Assembly: GCA_047618505.1 (NCBI GenBank)
Contig: JBLHLB010000237.1
Span: 1-6,493 of the forward strand
Direction of reading: 5' to 3'
DNA from: JBLHLB01 sp047618505
GTDB lineage: Bacteria; Planctomycetota; UBA1135; GCA-002686595
Length of the DNA: 6,493 bases
Position numbers and translations under genes: made by a program. Below are positions 1-5,833 of the stretch, piece by piece; the stretch's first letter is position 1; the number at the start of each line of letters is the position of its first letter. The notes beneath the pieces were generated by a model. It was not told the origin of the DNA. It was given only the letters and a program-made list of their open reading frames with translations, and searched no databases.

Positions 1-81
1 TCGTTGGCCCGGAGCGCGAACGCGTCGACCCAGGCGGACCCCCCGAAGGTCTGTATCCCCCATCTGGCAAGGCCGGCGTAA
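1..81 (+). other. Possible 3' end of an upstream gene (frame uncertain)
   Basis: All three forward frames are open from base 1 to about base 78, so openness alone says nothing. One frame ends in TAA at 79-81. It has G or C at about 24 of 27 third positions, which matches the high GC3 of the opp genes, and would end 16 bases before oppB. Another frame ends in TGA at 99-101 and would give a 4-base ATGA overlap with oppB, matching the close packing further down the cluster, but its third positions are less GC-rich. Neither peptide tail is recognisable to me. In opp operons the substrate-binding protein OppA often precedes oppB, so its C-terminus is a reasonable guess and no more. A C6 run at 39-44 means a single-base error could change the frame. 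Confidence 0.25.
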
Positions 82-83
82 CC

Positions 84-90
84 TGGAGGA
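84..90 (+). promoter_or_regulatory. Ribosome binding site of oppB
   Basis: TGGAGGA lies 7 bases before the ATG at 98, a strong Shine-Dalgarno match at normal spacing. It supports the choice of this start. No convincing promoter is visible in bases 1-97, so transcription probably begins outside the window. Confidence 0.75.
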
Positions 91-97
91 CCACTCA

Positions 98-1084
98 ATG
101 AGTCGCTTCCTCTTCGCGCGCTTCCTGTGGTTCATCCTGACCCTTTGGGTCGTCGTGACCGTGTCGTTTTTCCTGATGCGGTCCGTCAAGGGCGGGCCTT
201 TTTCGAACGAGCGTCAGCTGCACCCGGCCATCGAACGCAACCTGCAGGCGCGCTATCACTTGGATTGGCCCAAGTGGAAGCAATACCTGCAGTACGTAGG
301 CCCATTCAACTTGGATGAGCGCGGCCCGGGCTTCCTGGGTGGAGACGGCACGGATAGCTTCGGCGGCGTCCTCACGGGGGACCTTGGTCCCTCTTTCAAG
401 TACCGCGACTTCACAGTCAACGACATCATCGGGCAGTCCCTGCCGATCTCGGTAGCCTTGGGTTCGATCGGGATGTTGTGGGCCCTGACCTTGGGCTTGA
501 CGACGGGAATTCTCTCGGCCCTGCGGCGAGGGTCGCGCTTAGACCTGGGCATGAGGCTGCTCGCAACCACGGGCATTGCCTTGCCAAACTTTGTGATCGC
601 GAGCTTCCTGATCTTGATCTTCGTTTTCTACCTGGGCTGGTTCCCCGTGGCGGGCTGGGGCAGTTGGCAGCACTTGATCCTCCCGGGTTTCGCCCTTGGC
701 GCGCCCTTTGCTGCCTACATATCGCGCCTGACGCGCACGGGCATGCTCGAGGTGCTGTCTCAGGATTGGATTCGAACGGCCCATGCGAAGGGCTTGACCT
801 CGCGCACGATCCTCTTGCGGCACGCGCTCAAGGGCGGCATTTTGCCGGTGGTGTCCTACCTGGGCCCGGCGACGGCGGGGATCCTGACGGGCTCCCTGGT
901 GATCGAGAAGGTCTTTGCGATTCCGGGCACGGGCTCGCACTTCGTCAACAGTGCCCTGAACCGGGATTACACCCTCGCCATGGGCGTAACCATTCTCTAC
1001 ACGGTGCTGGTCTACGGTTTGAACCTTGTGGTTGACCTGGCCTACACACTGCTCGATCCGCGCATCGAATTGGAGGACTCCTAA
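98..1084 (+). CDS. oppB: Oligopeptide ABC transporter permease OppB
   Basis: This is one of the two inner-membrane subunits that form the peptide channel of the Opp importer. The 328-residue protein starts with a membrane helix at about 9-28, followed by the family's conserved region around FLMRSVKGGPF and ARYHLDWP. The DLGPSFKYRDFTVNDI stretch (96-110) is a hallmark of OppB. Further helices lie at about 115-140, 155-181, 190-210, 250-272 and 294-316. The cytoplasmic EAA loop that docks on the ATPases is at about 223-250 (DWIRTAHAKGL...RHALK), and the protein ends with the usual LLDPRIE. It is about 22 residues longer than the enterobacterial protein (306 residues), mainly through a glycine-rich insertion at about 70-92 in the first extracytoplasmic loop. 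Its TAA overlaps the oppC ATG by one base. OppB rather than DppB is chosen from overall resemblance; the substrate itself cannot be read from sequence. Confidence 0.93.
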   Translation: MSRFLFARFLWFILTLWVVVTVSFFLMRSVKGGPFSNERQLHPAIERNLQARYHLDWPKWKQYLQYVGPFNLDERGPGFLGGDGTDSFGGVLTGDLGPSFKYRDFTVNDIIGQSLPISVALGSIGMLWALTLGLTTGILSALRRGSRLDLGMRLLATTGIALPNFVIASFLILIFVFYLGWFPVAGWGSWQHLILPGFALGAPFAAYISRLTRTGMLEVLSQDWIRTAHAKGLTSRTILLRHALKGGILPVVSYLGPATAGILTGSLVIEKVFAIPGTGSHFVNSALNRDYTLAMGVTILYTVLVYGLNLVVDLAYTLLDPRIELEDS

Positions 1085-2175
1085 TGACCTCCACAGCACA
1101 GAAACGCTCCCCCTGGGACTGGCAGGTCAAGGATCTGCCGGAGCTGTTGGAGGCTGCGAAGGCAGGCAAGGGTGAGAGTCTTTGGCGCGACGCATGGCGA
1201 CGGTTGCGGCGCAATCGCGCGGCGAGCTGGTGCCTGCTGTTCCTCTTCCTCGTAGGCCTTGGCTCGCTCCTCGCGCCGCTTTGGCCCCTGGCTTCGCCCA
1301 TGGCATTGGACCTGCAGGACGAGCCCCAATCGCCGGTTTGGCCCTGGCAAGCCTTTGGCGACGGAGGTTGGAGCAGGGACGGGTATTGGTCCCTGACGAT
1401 GCTCGATTCCTGGTTGCTGAACCTGCGCGAGGCAATCTTCGGCGACTTCCAGCTGGGGCACTGGCTCGGCACGGACTCCAAGGGTCGCGATCTGATGGCG
1501 CGCATCGTTTGGGGTAGTCGTATCTCGATCCAAGTCGCCGTGGCCGCAACGACCTGCAGCGTGATCGTGGGCGTCACCTACGGCGCCTTCTCGGGACTCA
1601 TGGGCGGCCGCATCGACAACTTGATGATGCGCTTTGTCGACGTGCTCTACTCGGTGCCCTTCATCTTCGTGGTGATCTTCATCATTACGATCCTGCAGGG
1701 CTCCGGCGATAGTGCGGGTGCCGGATCGACGCAGCGACTGACGGTCTTCTACCTCGTCATCGGCTTGATCTACTGGCTGACAATGGCGCGCGTTGTGCGT
1801 GGTCAGGTGCTGTCCCTCAAGCAGTCGGAGTTCGTGGACGCAGCGCGGGTCCTGGGCGCCTCCACGGCGCGCATTCTCTTTGTGCACATCGTCCCCAACG
1901 TGCTCTCCATCGTCATCATCTATCTGACCCTGACGATCCCCGCCGTGATGCTCTTCGAGGCCTTCCTAACCTTCCTTGGCTTGGGTGTGCAATCGCCCCA
2001 GGTCTCCTGGGGATTGCTCGCCGTGGATGGCATCGAAGCCATCAGCCCCATCAAGACCTTCTGGTGGCTCGTCATCTTCCCTGCACTCGCCATGGGCTCG
2101 ACCCTGTTGGCCTTGAATATTCTAGGCGATGGTTTGCGTGACGCCCTCGACCCGAAACTGCGGGGGAAGGACTAA
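1084..2175 (+). CDS. oppC: Oligopeptide ABC transporter permease OppC
   Basis: This is the second permease subunit, partner of OppB in the inner membrane. The 363-residue protein has a cytoplasmic N-terminal stretch with SLWRDAWRRLRRNRAA (32-47), very like the SLWQDARRRFMHNRAA type of E. coli OppC, then a helix at about 48-70. The conserved HWLGTDSKGRDL motif is at 126-137. Helices follow at about 147-172, 186-205, 220-237, 272-300 and 326-347. The EAA loop is at about 249-272 (EFVDAARVLGAS...VPN) and the C-terminus is the typical GDGLRDALDPK. E. coli OppC is 302 residues. The extra length lies mainly in the first extracytoplasmic loop (about 75-125, tryptophan-rich) and a Gly/Ser-rich loop at about 206-218. 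GGAGGA at 1072-1077 is the ribosome binding site. The TAA overlaps the oppD ATG by one base. Confidence 0.93.
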   Translation: MTSTAQKRSPWDWQVKDLPELLEAAKAGKGESLWRDAWRRLRRNRAASWCLLFLFLVGLGSLLAPLWPLASPMALDLQDEPQSPVWPWQAFGDGGWSRDGYWSLTMLDSWLLNLREAIFGDFQLGHWLGTDSKGRDLMARIVWGSRISIQVAVAATTCSVIVGVTYGAFSGLMGGRIDNLMMRFVDVLYSVPFIFVVIFIITILQGSGDSAGAGSTQRLTVFYLVIGLIYWLTMARVVRGQVLSLKQSEFVDAARVLGASTARILFVHIVPNVLSIVIIYLTLTIPAVMLFEAFLTFLGLGVQSPQVSWGLLAVDGIEAISPIKTFWWLVIFPALAMGSTLLALNILGDGLRDALDPKLRGKD

Positions 2176-3188
2176 TGACAGTGCTCAGCGTAGAGAACCT
2201 GCAGGTGCGCTTTGAAACGCACCACGGCAGCGTGCGAGCGGTGGATGGCGTTAGCTATTCGCTTGAGGCGGGCGAGACCCTCGGAATCGTGGGCGAATCC
2301 GGATCCGGCAAATCGGTTTCCAGCCTGGCGGTCATGGGCCTGGTCCCGACCCCCCCCGGTGTCGTGGAAGCCACCTCCATGCGCTTTGGCGATAGGGAGC
2401 TGACGCAGCTTTCGCGGAACGAGATGCGAAGCCTTCGGGGCAAGTCCATCGCCATGATCTTCCAGGATCCGATGACTGCCTTGAACCCGTTCCTCACGGT
2501 CGGGCGGCAGCTGACGGAGGTGCTCGAATTGCACGAGGGCGTCAGCCACAGGGAAGCGCGCAAGCGTTCCGCCATCGGCCTCGGGGAGGTCGGCATCCCT
2601 GACCCTGAAAAACGGCTGGATGTGTATCCGCACGAGCTTTCAGGTGGCATGCGTCAACGGGTCATGATCGCCATGGCTCTCCTGTGCAAGCCCGCCGTTC
2701 TCTTTGCGGATGAACCAACAACGGCCCTGGATGTAACGATTCAGGCCCAGGTGCTCGAGCTGCTCGGGGATCTACAGGAGAAGCATGGCATGGCAATTGT
2801 GCTCGTCACCCACGACCTCGGTGTCGTCGCGGGCATGGCTGATCGCATCGCCGTCATGTACGGCGGACGTTTAGTGGAGAAGGCTCCAACGACCAAACTC
2901 TTCAAGCGTCCCCTGCATCCCTACACCTCCGGGCTCTTGGCCAGTATCCCCAAGCTGAGCGACGACCCCGACGCTCCCCTGCACCCCATCCCCGGCAATC
3001 CACCCAACCTGGCGCACCTACCTCCGGGCTGCGCCTTTGCGCCCCGCTGCTCTATTGTGAAGAGTCACTGCACTAGTTCGGTCCCGCCCTTGGCGCATCT
3101 AACCACGGAAGAAGACGATCGAGCCTCCGCCTGCTTTGAATGGCAAAGCCTGGCCTACGTCCGCGAGGACGCAGGAGGTCAATCATGA
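2175..3188 (+). CDS. oppD: Oligopeptide ABC transporter ATPase OppD
   Basis: This is one of the two cytoplasmic ATPases that power peptide import through OppBC. All ABC ATPase motifs are intact in the 337 residues: Walker A GESGSGKS (40-47), Q-loop FQDP (Q97), signature LSGGMRQR (155-162), Walker B VLFADEP with E180, D-loop TALD (183-186) and switch histidine H213. The C-terminal oligopeptide/dipeptide domain starts at about HPYTSGLL (248-255) and carries cysteines C286, C292, C299 and C320. In a structurally studied DppD homologue such cysteines hold a [4Fe-4S] cluster; that this protein does so is inferred. The length equals that of E. coli OppD. The ribosome binding site is within GGGGGAAGGA (2162-2171). 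A C8 run at 2350-2357 encodes part of Thr-Pro-Pro. The stop overlaps oppF in an ATGA. Confidence 0.94.
   Translation: MTVLSVENLQVRFETHHGSVRAVDGVSYSLEAGETLGIVGESGSGKSVSSLAVMGLVPTPPGVVEATSMRFGDRELTQLSRNEMRSLRGKSIAMIFQDPMTALNPFLTVGRQLTEVLELHEGVSHREARKRSAIGLGEVGIPDPEKRLDVYPHELSGGMRQRVMIAMALLCKPAVLFADEPTTALDVTIQAQVLELLGDLQEKHGMAIVLVTHDLGVVAGMADRIAVMYGGRLVEKAPTTKLFKRPLHPYTSGLLASIPKLSDDPDAPLHPIPGNPPNLAHLPPGCAFAPRCSIVKSHCTSSVPPLAHLTTEEDDRASACFEWQSLAYVREDAGGQS
3174..3178 (+). promoter_or_regulatory. Ribosome binding site that fixes the oppF start
   Basis: GGAGG lies inside the last codons of oppD, 6 bases before the ATG at 3185. It favours that start over the in-frame ATG at 3140, which would add 15 residues of basic, non-family sequence overlapping oppD. 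Confidence 0.8.
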
Positions 3189-4204
3189 GCGACGCACTCC
3201 TCTCCGTACGCGATCTCCGCAAGTGGTTCCCGGTTCGGGCCAAGGGCCTCTTCCAGAAGGAGCGTCAGTGGCTCAAGGCCGTGGATGGAGTGTCTTTTGA
3301 TCTCCAACGCGGCGAGTCCCTGGGACTCGTGGGCGAATCGGGTTGTGGCAAGTCCACCGTGGCCCGCACGATCGTTGGATTGCATCCCGCTACGTCGGGT
3401 TCAATTCGCTTCGAAGGGAAGGAGCTCACGGGCCTCTCGCGCTCCGGCTGGCAACCCTATCGGCGTCGCATTCAGATGATCTTCCAGGACCCCTACGCAT
3501 CCCTGGATCCTCGCCAAACGGTGGGTTCGGTGTTGGCGGAGCCCTTCAAAGTTCATGGGATGCTCAAGCCGAGGGAGCGACGCATTCGCACCTTGGCCTT
3601 GCTCGATGCCGTTGGTCTAGATCCGCGGCATCTCTACCGGTACCCCCACGAGTTCTCAGGTGGACAACGACAGCGCATAGGCATCGCCCGGGCTCTGGCC
3701 TTGGAGCCTGAGGTGATCGTCTGCGACGAGCCGGTGAGTGCACTGGACGTGTCGATCCAAGCCCAGGTCATCAACCTCCTGAAGGAACTGCAGGATCGCT
3801 TCAATCTAGCGTACCTGTTCATCGCCCACGATCTGTCGGTGGTGCGCACGGTCTGTGACCGCGTGGCCGTGATGTACCTCGGCCAAATTGTTGAGGTGGC
3901 CAAGCGGCGCGAGCTCTACCTAGACCCAAAACATCCCTATACGCGGGCTCTACTCAGTGCTGTGCCCGTTCCTGATCCCGCCAAGGAAAAGGCCCGCACC
4001 CGCATCGTTCTCCAGGGCGATGTACCGAGCCCCTACGACCCGCCCACCGGCTGCCCCTTCCACCCCCGATGCGCCGAACGCGATGGCGTTGCTGGCGGAG
4101 CGGAGAGGTGTAGTCGAGAGGCCATGGAACTGACGCATCGAGGAGAGGGAGCGCGGATGCATGCATGCCTGCTAGAGGACAAGCATGTACCCGTGGAGGC
4201 TTAA
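3185..4204 (+). CDS. oppF: Oligopeptide ABC transporter ATPase OppF
   Basis: This is the second ATPase, expected to pair with OppD beneath OppBC. From the ATG at 3185 it has 339 residues, close to E. coli OppF (334). The N-terminal LRKWFPV...KAVDGVSFDL is typical of OppF. Motifs: Walker A GESGCGKST (50-58), Q-loop IFQDP (Q101), signature FSGGQRQR (157-164), Walker B VIVCDEP with E182, D-loop SALD (185-188) and switch histidine H215. The C-terminal domain has HPYTRALLSAVP (250-261), the OppF-like LQGDVPSP (276-283) and GCPFHPRC, giving cysteines C290, C296, C309 and C328, possible iron-sulfur ligands by analogy with DppD. The start codon sits in an ATGA overlap with the oppD stop, suggesting coupled translation. 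The last 40 or so codons use more A/T-ending codons than the rest. This is the last gene of the opp cluster; a convergent gene follows. Confidence 0.94.
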   Translation: MSDALLSVRDLRKWFPVRAKGLFQKERQWLKAVDGVSFDLQRGESLGLVGESGCGKSTVARTIVGLHPATSGSIRFEGKELTGLSRSGWQPYRRRIQMIFQDPYASLDPRQTVGSVLAEPFKVHGMLKPRERRIRTLALLDAVGLDPRHLYRYPHEFSGGQRQRIGIARALALEPEVIVCDEPVSALDVSIQAQVINLLKELQDRFNLAYLFIAHDLSVVRTVCDRVAVMYLGQIVEVAKRRELYLDPKHPYTRALLSAVPVPDPAKEKARTRIVLQGDVPSPYDPPTGCPFHPRCAERDGVAGGAERCSREAMELTHRGEGARMHACLLEDKHVPVEA

Positions 4205-4206
4205 AT

Positions 4207-4236
4207 GCGGCGGGGAGCCTGGTTCCGTACCGCCGT
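4207..4236 (+). terminator. Candidate bidirectional terminator hairpin between convergent genes
   Basis: CGGCGG (4208-4213) can pair with CCGCCG (4230-4235), with a G-T pair outside. Inside, GGA (4214-4216) can pair with TCC (4224-4226), leaving a 3-base bulge. It starts 3 bases after the oppF stop and lies 12 bases beyond the end of the minus-strand gene. The T-run is poor on both sides (TTTA on the plus strand, ATTTAA on the minus strand), so an intrinsic terminator is possible but not strong; Rho-dependent ending is equally plausible. Confidence 0.4.
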
Positions 4237-4247
4237 TTAGAGCTCTA

Positions 4248-5795
4248 TTACTTGAGTACGGTCAGCTCGACGATTGCGTCCTCACCAGCCTTGACCTGGA
4301 CAACTCCCCAGATGAGATCGTCCACGAAGATCGTCTCGACCGTGTCATAGCTGACCTCAAGCTGATGCACTCGAAAGGCGTACTTGCCTGGTGCTAGGTT
4401 GGAGATCTGGTGGAGCGACTCGGACAGTTGGTACATGGGGCCGCCAACGGTCGCTCCACTTTCCATCCGTTGTTCGTCCAGGAATCCAACCAAGAGGAAT
4501 CCGATATAGGGCGCACCCGCCACATCGACAACTCGAAAGTCGACGGAGCCCACGCGTGGCACCGGGAGTACAAGCTCGCTTCGCTCACCCCGAAGGACCT
4601 CTAGCTCGGCTGCCGAGCCAAGCTGGCTACCGCTGACCTCCGTTCCAACCGGAGGGTCATAGCTCACTTGATACACACCAACCGGTATCCCCACAAACTC
4701 CTGCTTGGGCCCACCCTTTGCCCATAGGGACAGGTCAAGCAGGGCACCTCCACCGGCAGGGCTCAAGGTGATATTCCCCCAAGCTTTCCCAAAGCGCGAG
4801 CCGGGATCCCATGCAGTCATGTCGACCACGACCTCTCCCGTCCCACTCCCAAGGGGACTCAAAACCACGGAAAGGGGCTCGATATTCGCATCCAGAAGAG
4901 TCGCCACCAATTCGACGCCCACACGCTCATACCCAGGAAGAGTGCAATCCAAACGGACACTCATTTCCTCCTGGAGCGGGTCCGTTGGGACAAAGACCCT
5001 CACGGCGGAGAAGCTGTCGCGCTCACCGGGGTAACCCAAGAAATGGCCACCTGCCCTGGACGAAATAACATTGCGAGGGATGAGGGTGCTCTTTCCGTCT
5101 CCGTGCATAGCGTGGGGATCCGGCTGCCAGCGACCCCCAACAGTCGACGAGAGCGCAATCGGCACGCCGTCTGGCGTAATGAACCGCAGACCCAACCCAA
5201 GTAGACGCTGCGCCTCCAATTGTGTGAATGGTGCATCATCACCACTGGTTGCCAAGAGCGTTCGTTTGCGAATTGGGGTTCTAGCTTGATAGCCCCTCCC
5301 CCCCACGAACAATCGGTACGTCCTCCCCAACCGCAGCCCTCCGATCTCAAAGTTGCCAGCACCATCCGTCAACCCAACTCCCACATCGCTACTGCTTGAT
5401 GCGACGGCTCGCGAGTAGTCCCCAAAACGAGGGGCGCGTGGCGGGACGAGCGCCAGCACTGTAATTCCCGCCCCCAGGAGCGTTCCATTCTGGCCCACAA
5501 CGGAACCGCGCAGAACACCACTTTTATCGGCCTGCAAGGGAGGCACTGAGACGCCTGGGACTGGGCCCCCCTCTGCAGGTTTGCGGACGTGCGGAACCAG
5601 GCTTTCCGCAGTCCCAAGTGAGTGGCTCGCTGTGTCCTCCCGCACTGCTCCGGTGGACAGATCGCCGCCCGGTAGAGCATCGTCCAGCTGCACGCGCAGA
5701 GCCTGATTCCCTGGCCGATTTCCCCACAGGAAAAGAATCACCGTAACCGCGATGATGCCAAGGAGGACGCTCCGCTGCTTGAACTTGAGCTTCAC
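4248..5795 (-). CDS. Membrane-anchored or exported beta-rich protein with carboxypeptidase-regulatory-like domains
   Basis: I do not recognise this as a named gene. The 515-residue protein starts at a GTG. Its N-terminus is basic (MKLKFKQR) and followed by a hydrophobic stretch at about 10-24 with no clear cleavage or lipobox site, suggesting an uncleaved anchor or signal peptide, and export. Residues about 27-92 look like a disordered linker. A transthyretin-like carboxypeptidase-regulatory fold is suggested at about 94-172 (GVLRGSVVGQNGTLLGAG, then GLTDGAGNFEIGGLRLGRTYRL). A similar pattern recurs at about 415-515 (GSVDFRVVDVAGAPY, then ISNLAPGKYAFRV). The middle (about 200-410) is also strand-rich. 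No catalytic motif is visible, and there is one cysteine (C284). A surface binding or scaffold role is only a guess. The third-position GC, hand-counted over the first 91 codons, is about 66%, well below the neighbours. The gene lies 38 bases downstream of the ThuA-like gene and converges with oppF. Confidence 0.8.
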   Translation of the reverse strand: MKLKFKQRSVLLGIIAVTVILFLWGNRPGNQALRVQLDDALPGGDLSTGAVREDTASHSLGTAESLVPHVRKPAEGGPVPGVSVPPLQADKSGVLRGSVVGQNGTLLGAGITVLALVPPRAPRFGDYSRAVASSSSDVGVGLTDGAGNFEIGGLRLGRTYRLFVGGRGYQARTPIRKRTLLATSGDDAPFTQLEAQRLLGLGLRFITPDGVPIALSSTVGGRWQPDPHAMHGDGKSTLIPRNVISSRAGGHFLGYPGERDSFSAVRVFVPTDPLQEEMSVRLDCTLPGYERVGVELVATLLDANIEPLSVVLSPLGSGTGEVVVDMTAWDPGSRFGKAWGNITLSPAGGGALLDLSLWAKGGPKQEFVGIPVGVYQVSYDPPVGTEVSGSQLGSAAELEVLRGERSELVLPVPRVGSVDFRVVDVAGAPYIGFLLVGFLDEQRMESGATVGGPMYQLSESLHQISNLAPGKYAFRVHQLEVSYDTVETIFVDDLIWGVVQVKAGEDAIVELTVLK

Positions 5796-5800
5796 TTGGC

Positions 5801-5807
5801 GTCCCTG
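5801..5807 (-). promoter_or_regulatory. Ribosome binding site supporting the GTG start
   Basis: On the minus strand CAGGGAC ends with AGGGA placed about 6 bases before the GTG at 5795-5793. No upstream in-frame ATG is present in the gap, and the next in-frame Met is at about residue 230, far inside. The GTG also gives the expected basic-then-hydrophobic N-terminus, so it is the best start. Confidence 0.6.
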
Positions 5808-5833
5808 TATGGATCTAGAAGAGGAGACTTGGC

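Noticed and set aside
1081..1887. Long open frame (268 codons) antisense to oppC, and similar ones antisense to oppB and oppD
   Set aside because: They run opposite genes with intact family motifs, have the charged, low-complexity look of GC-rich shadow frames, and no supporting ribosome binding sites were evident.
3140..3184. Earlier in-frame ATG for oppF adding 15 residues
   Set aside because: The extra residues are basic and unlike OppF N-termini; the ATG at 3185 has a GGAGG at good spacing and a clean ATGA overlap.
4157..4168. (ATGC)x3, self-complementary, near the end of oppF
   Set aside because: Encodes part of the conserved Met-His-Ala-Cys tail including a cysteine of the four-cysteine set; too short to call a repeat element.
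4705..5034. Plus-strand open frames opposite the 515-residue gene (for example 109 codons)
   Set aside because: Rich in Arg, Pro and Ser as expected from the complement of the real gene, and no family resemblance; the minus-strand frame is far longer and has an N-terminal anchor and recognisable domains.
5794..5833. Direct repeat ACTTGGC at 5794-5800 and 5827-5833
   Set aside because: Seven bases, two copies, one overlapping the start codon; likely chance, with no sign of an operator.
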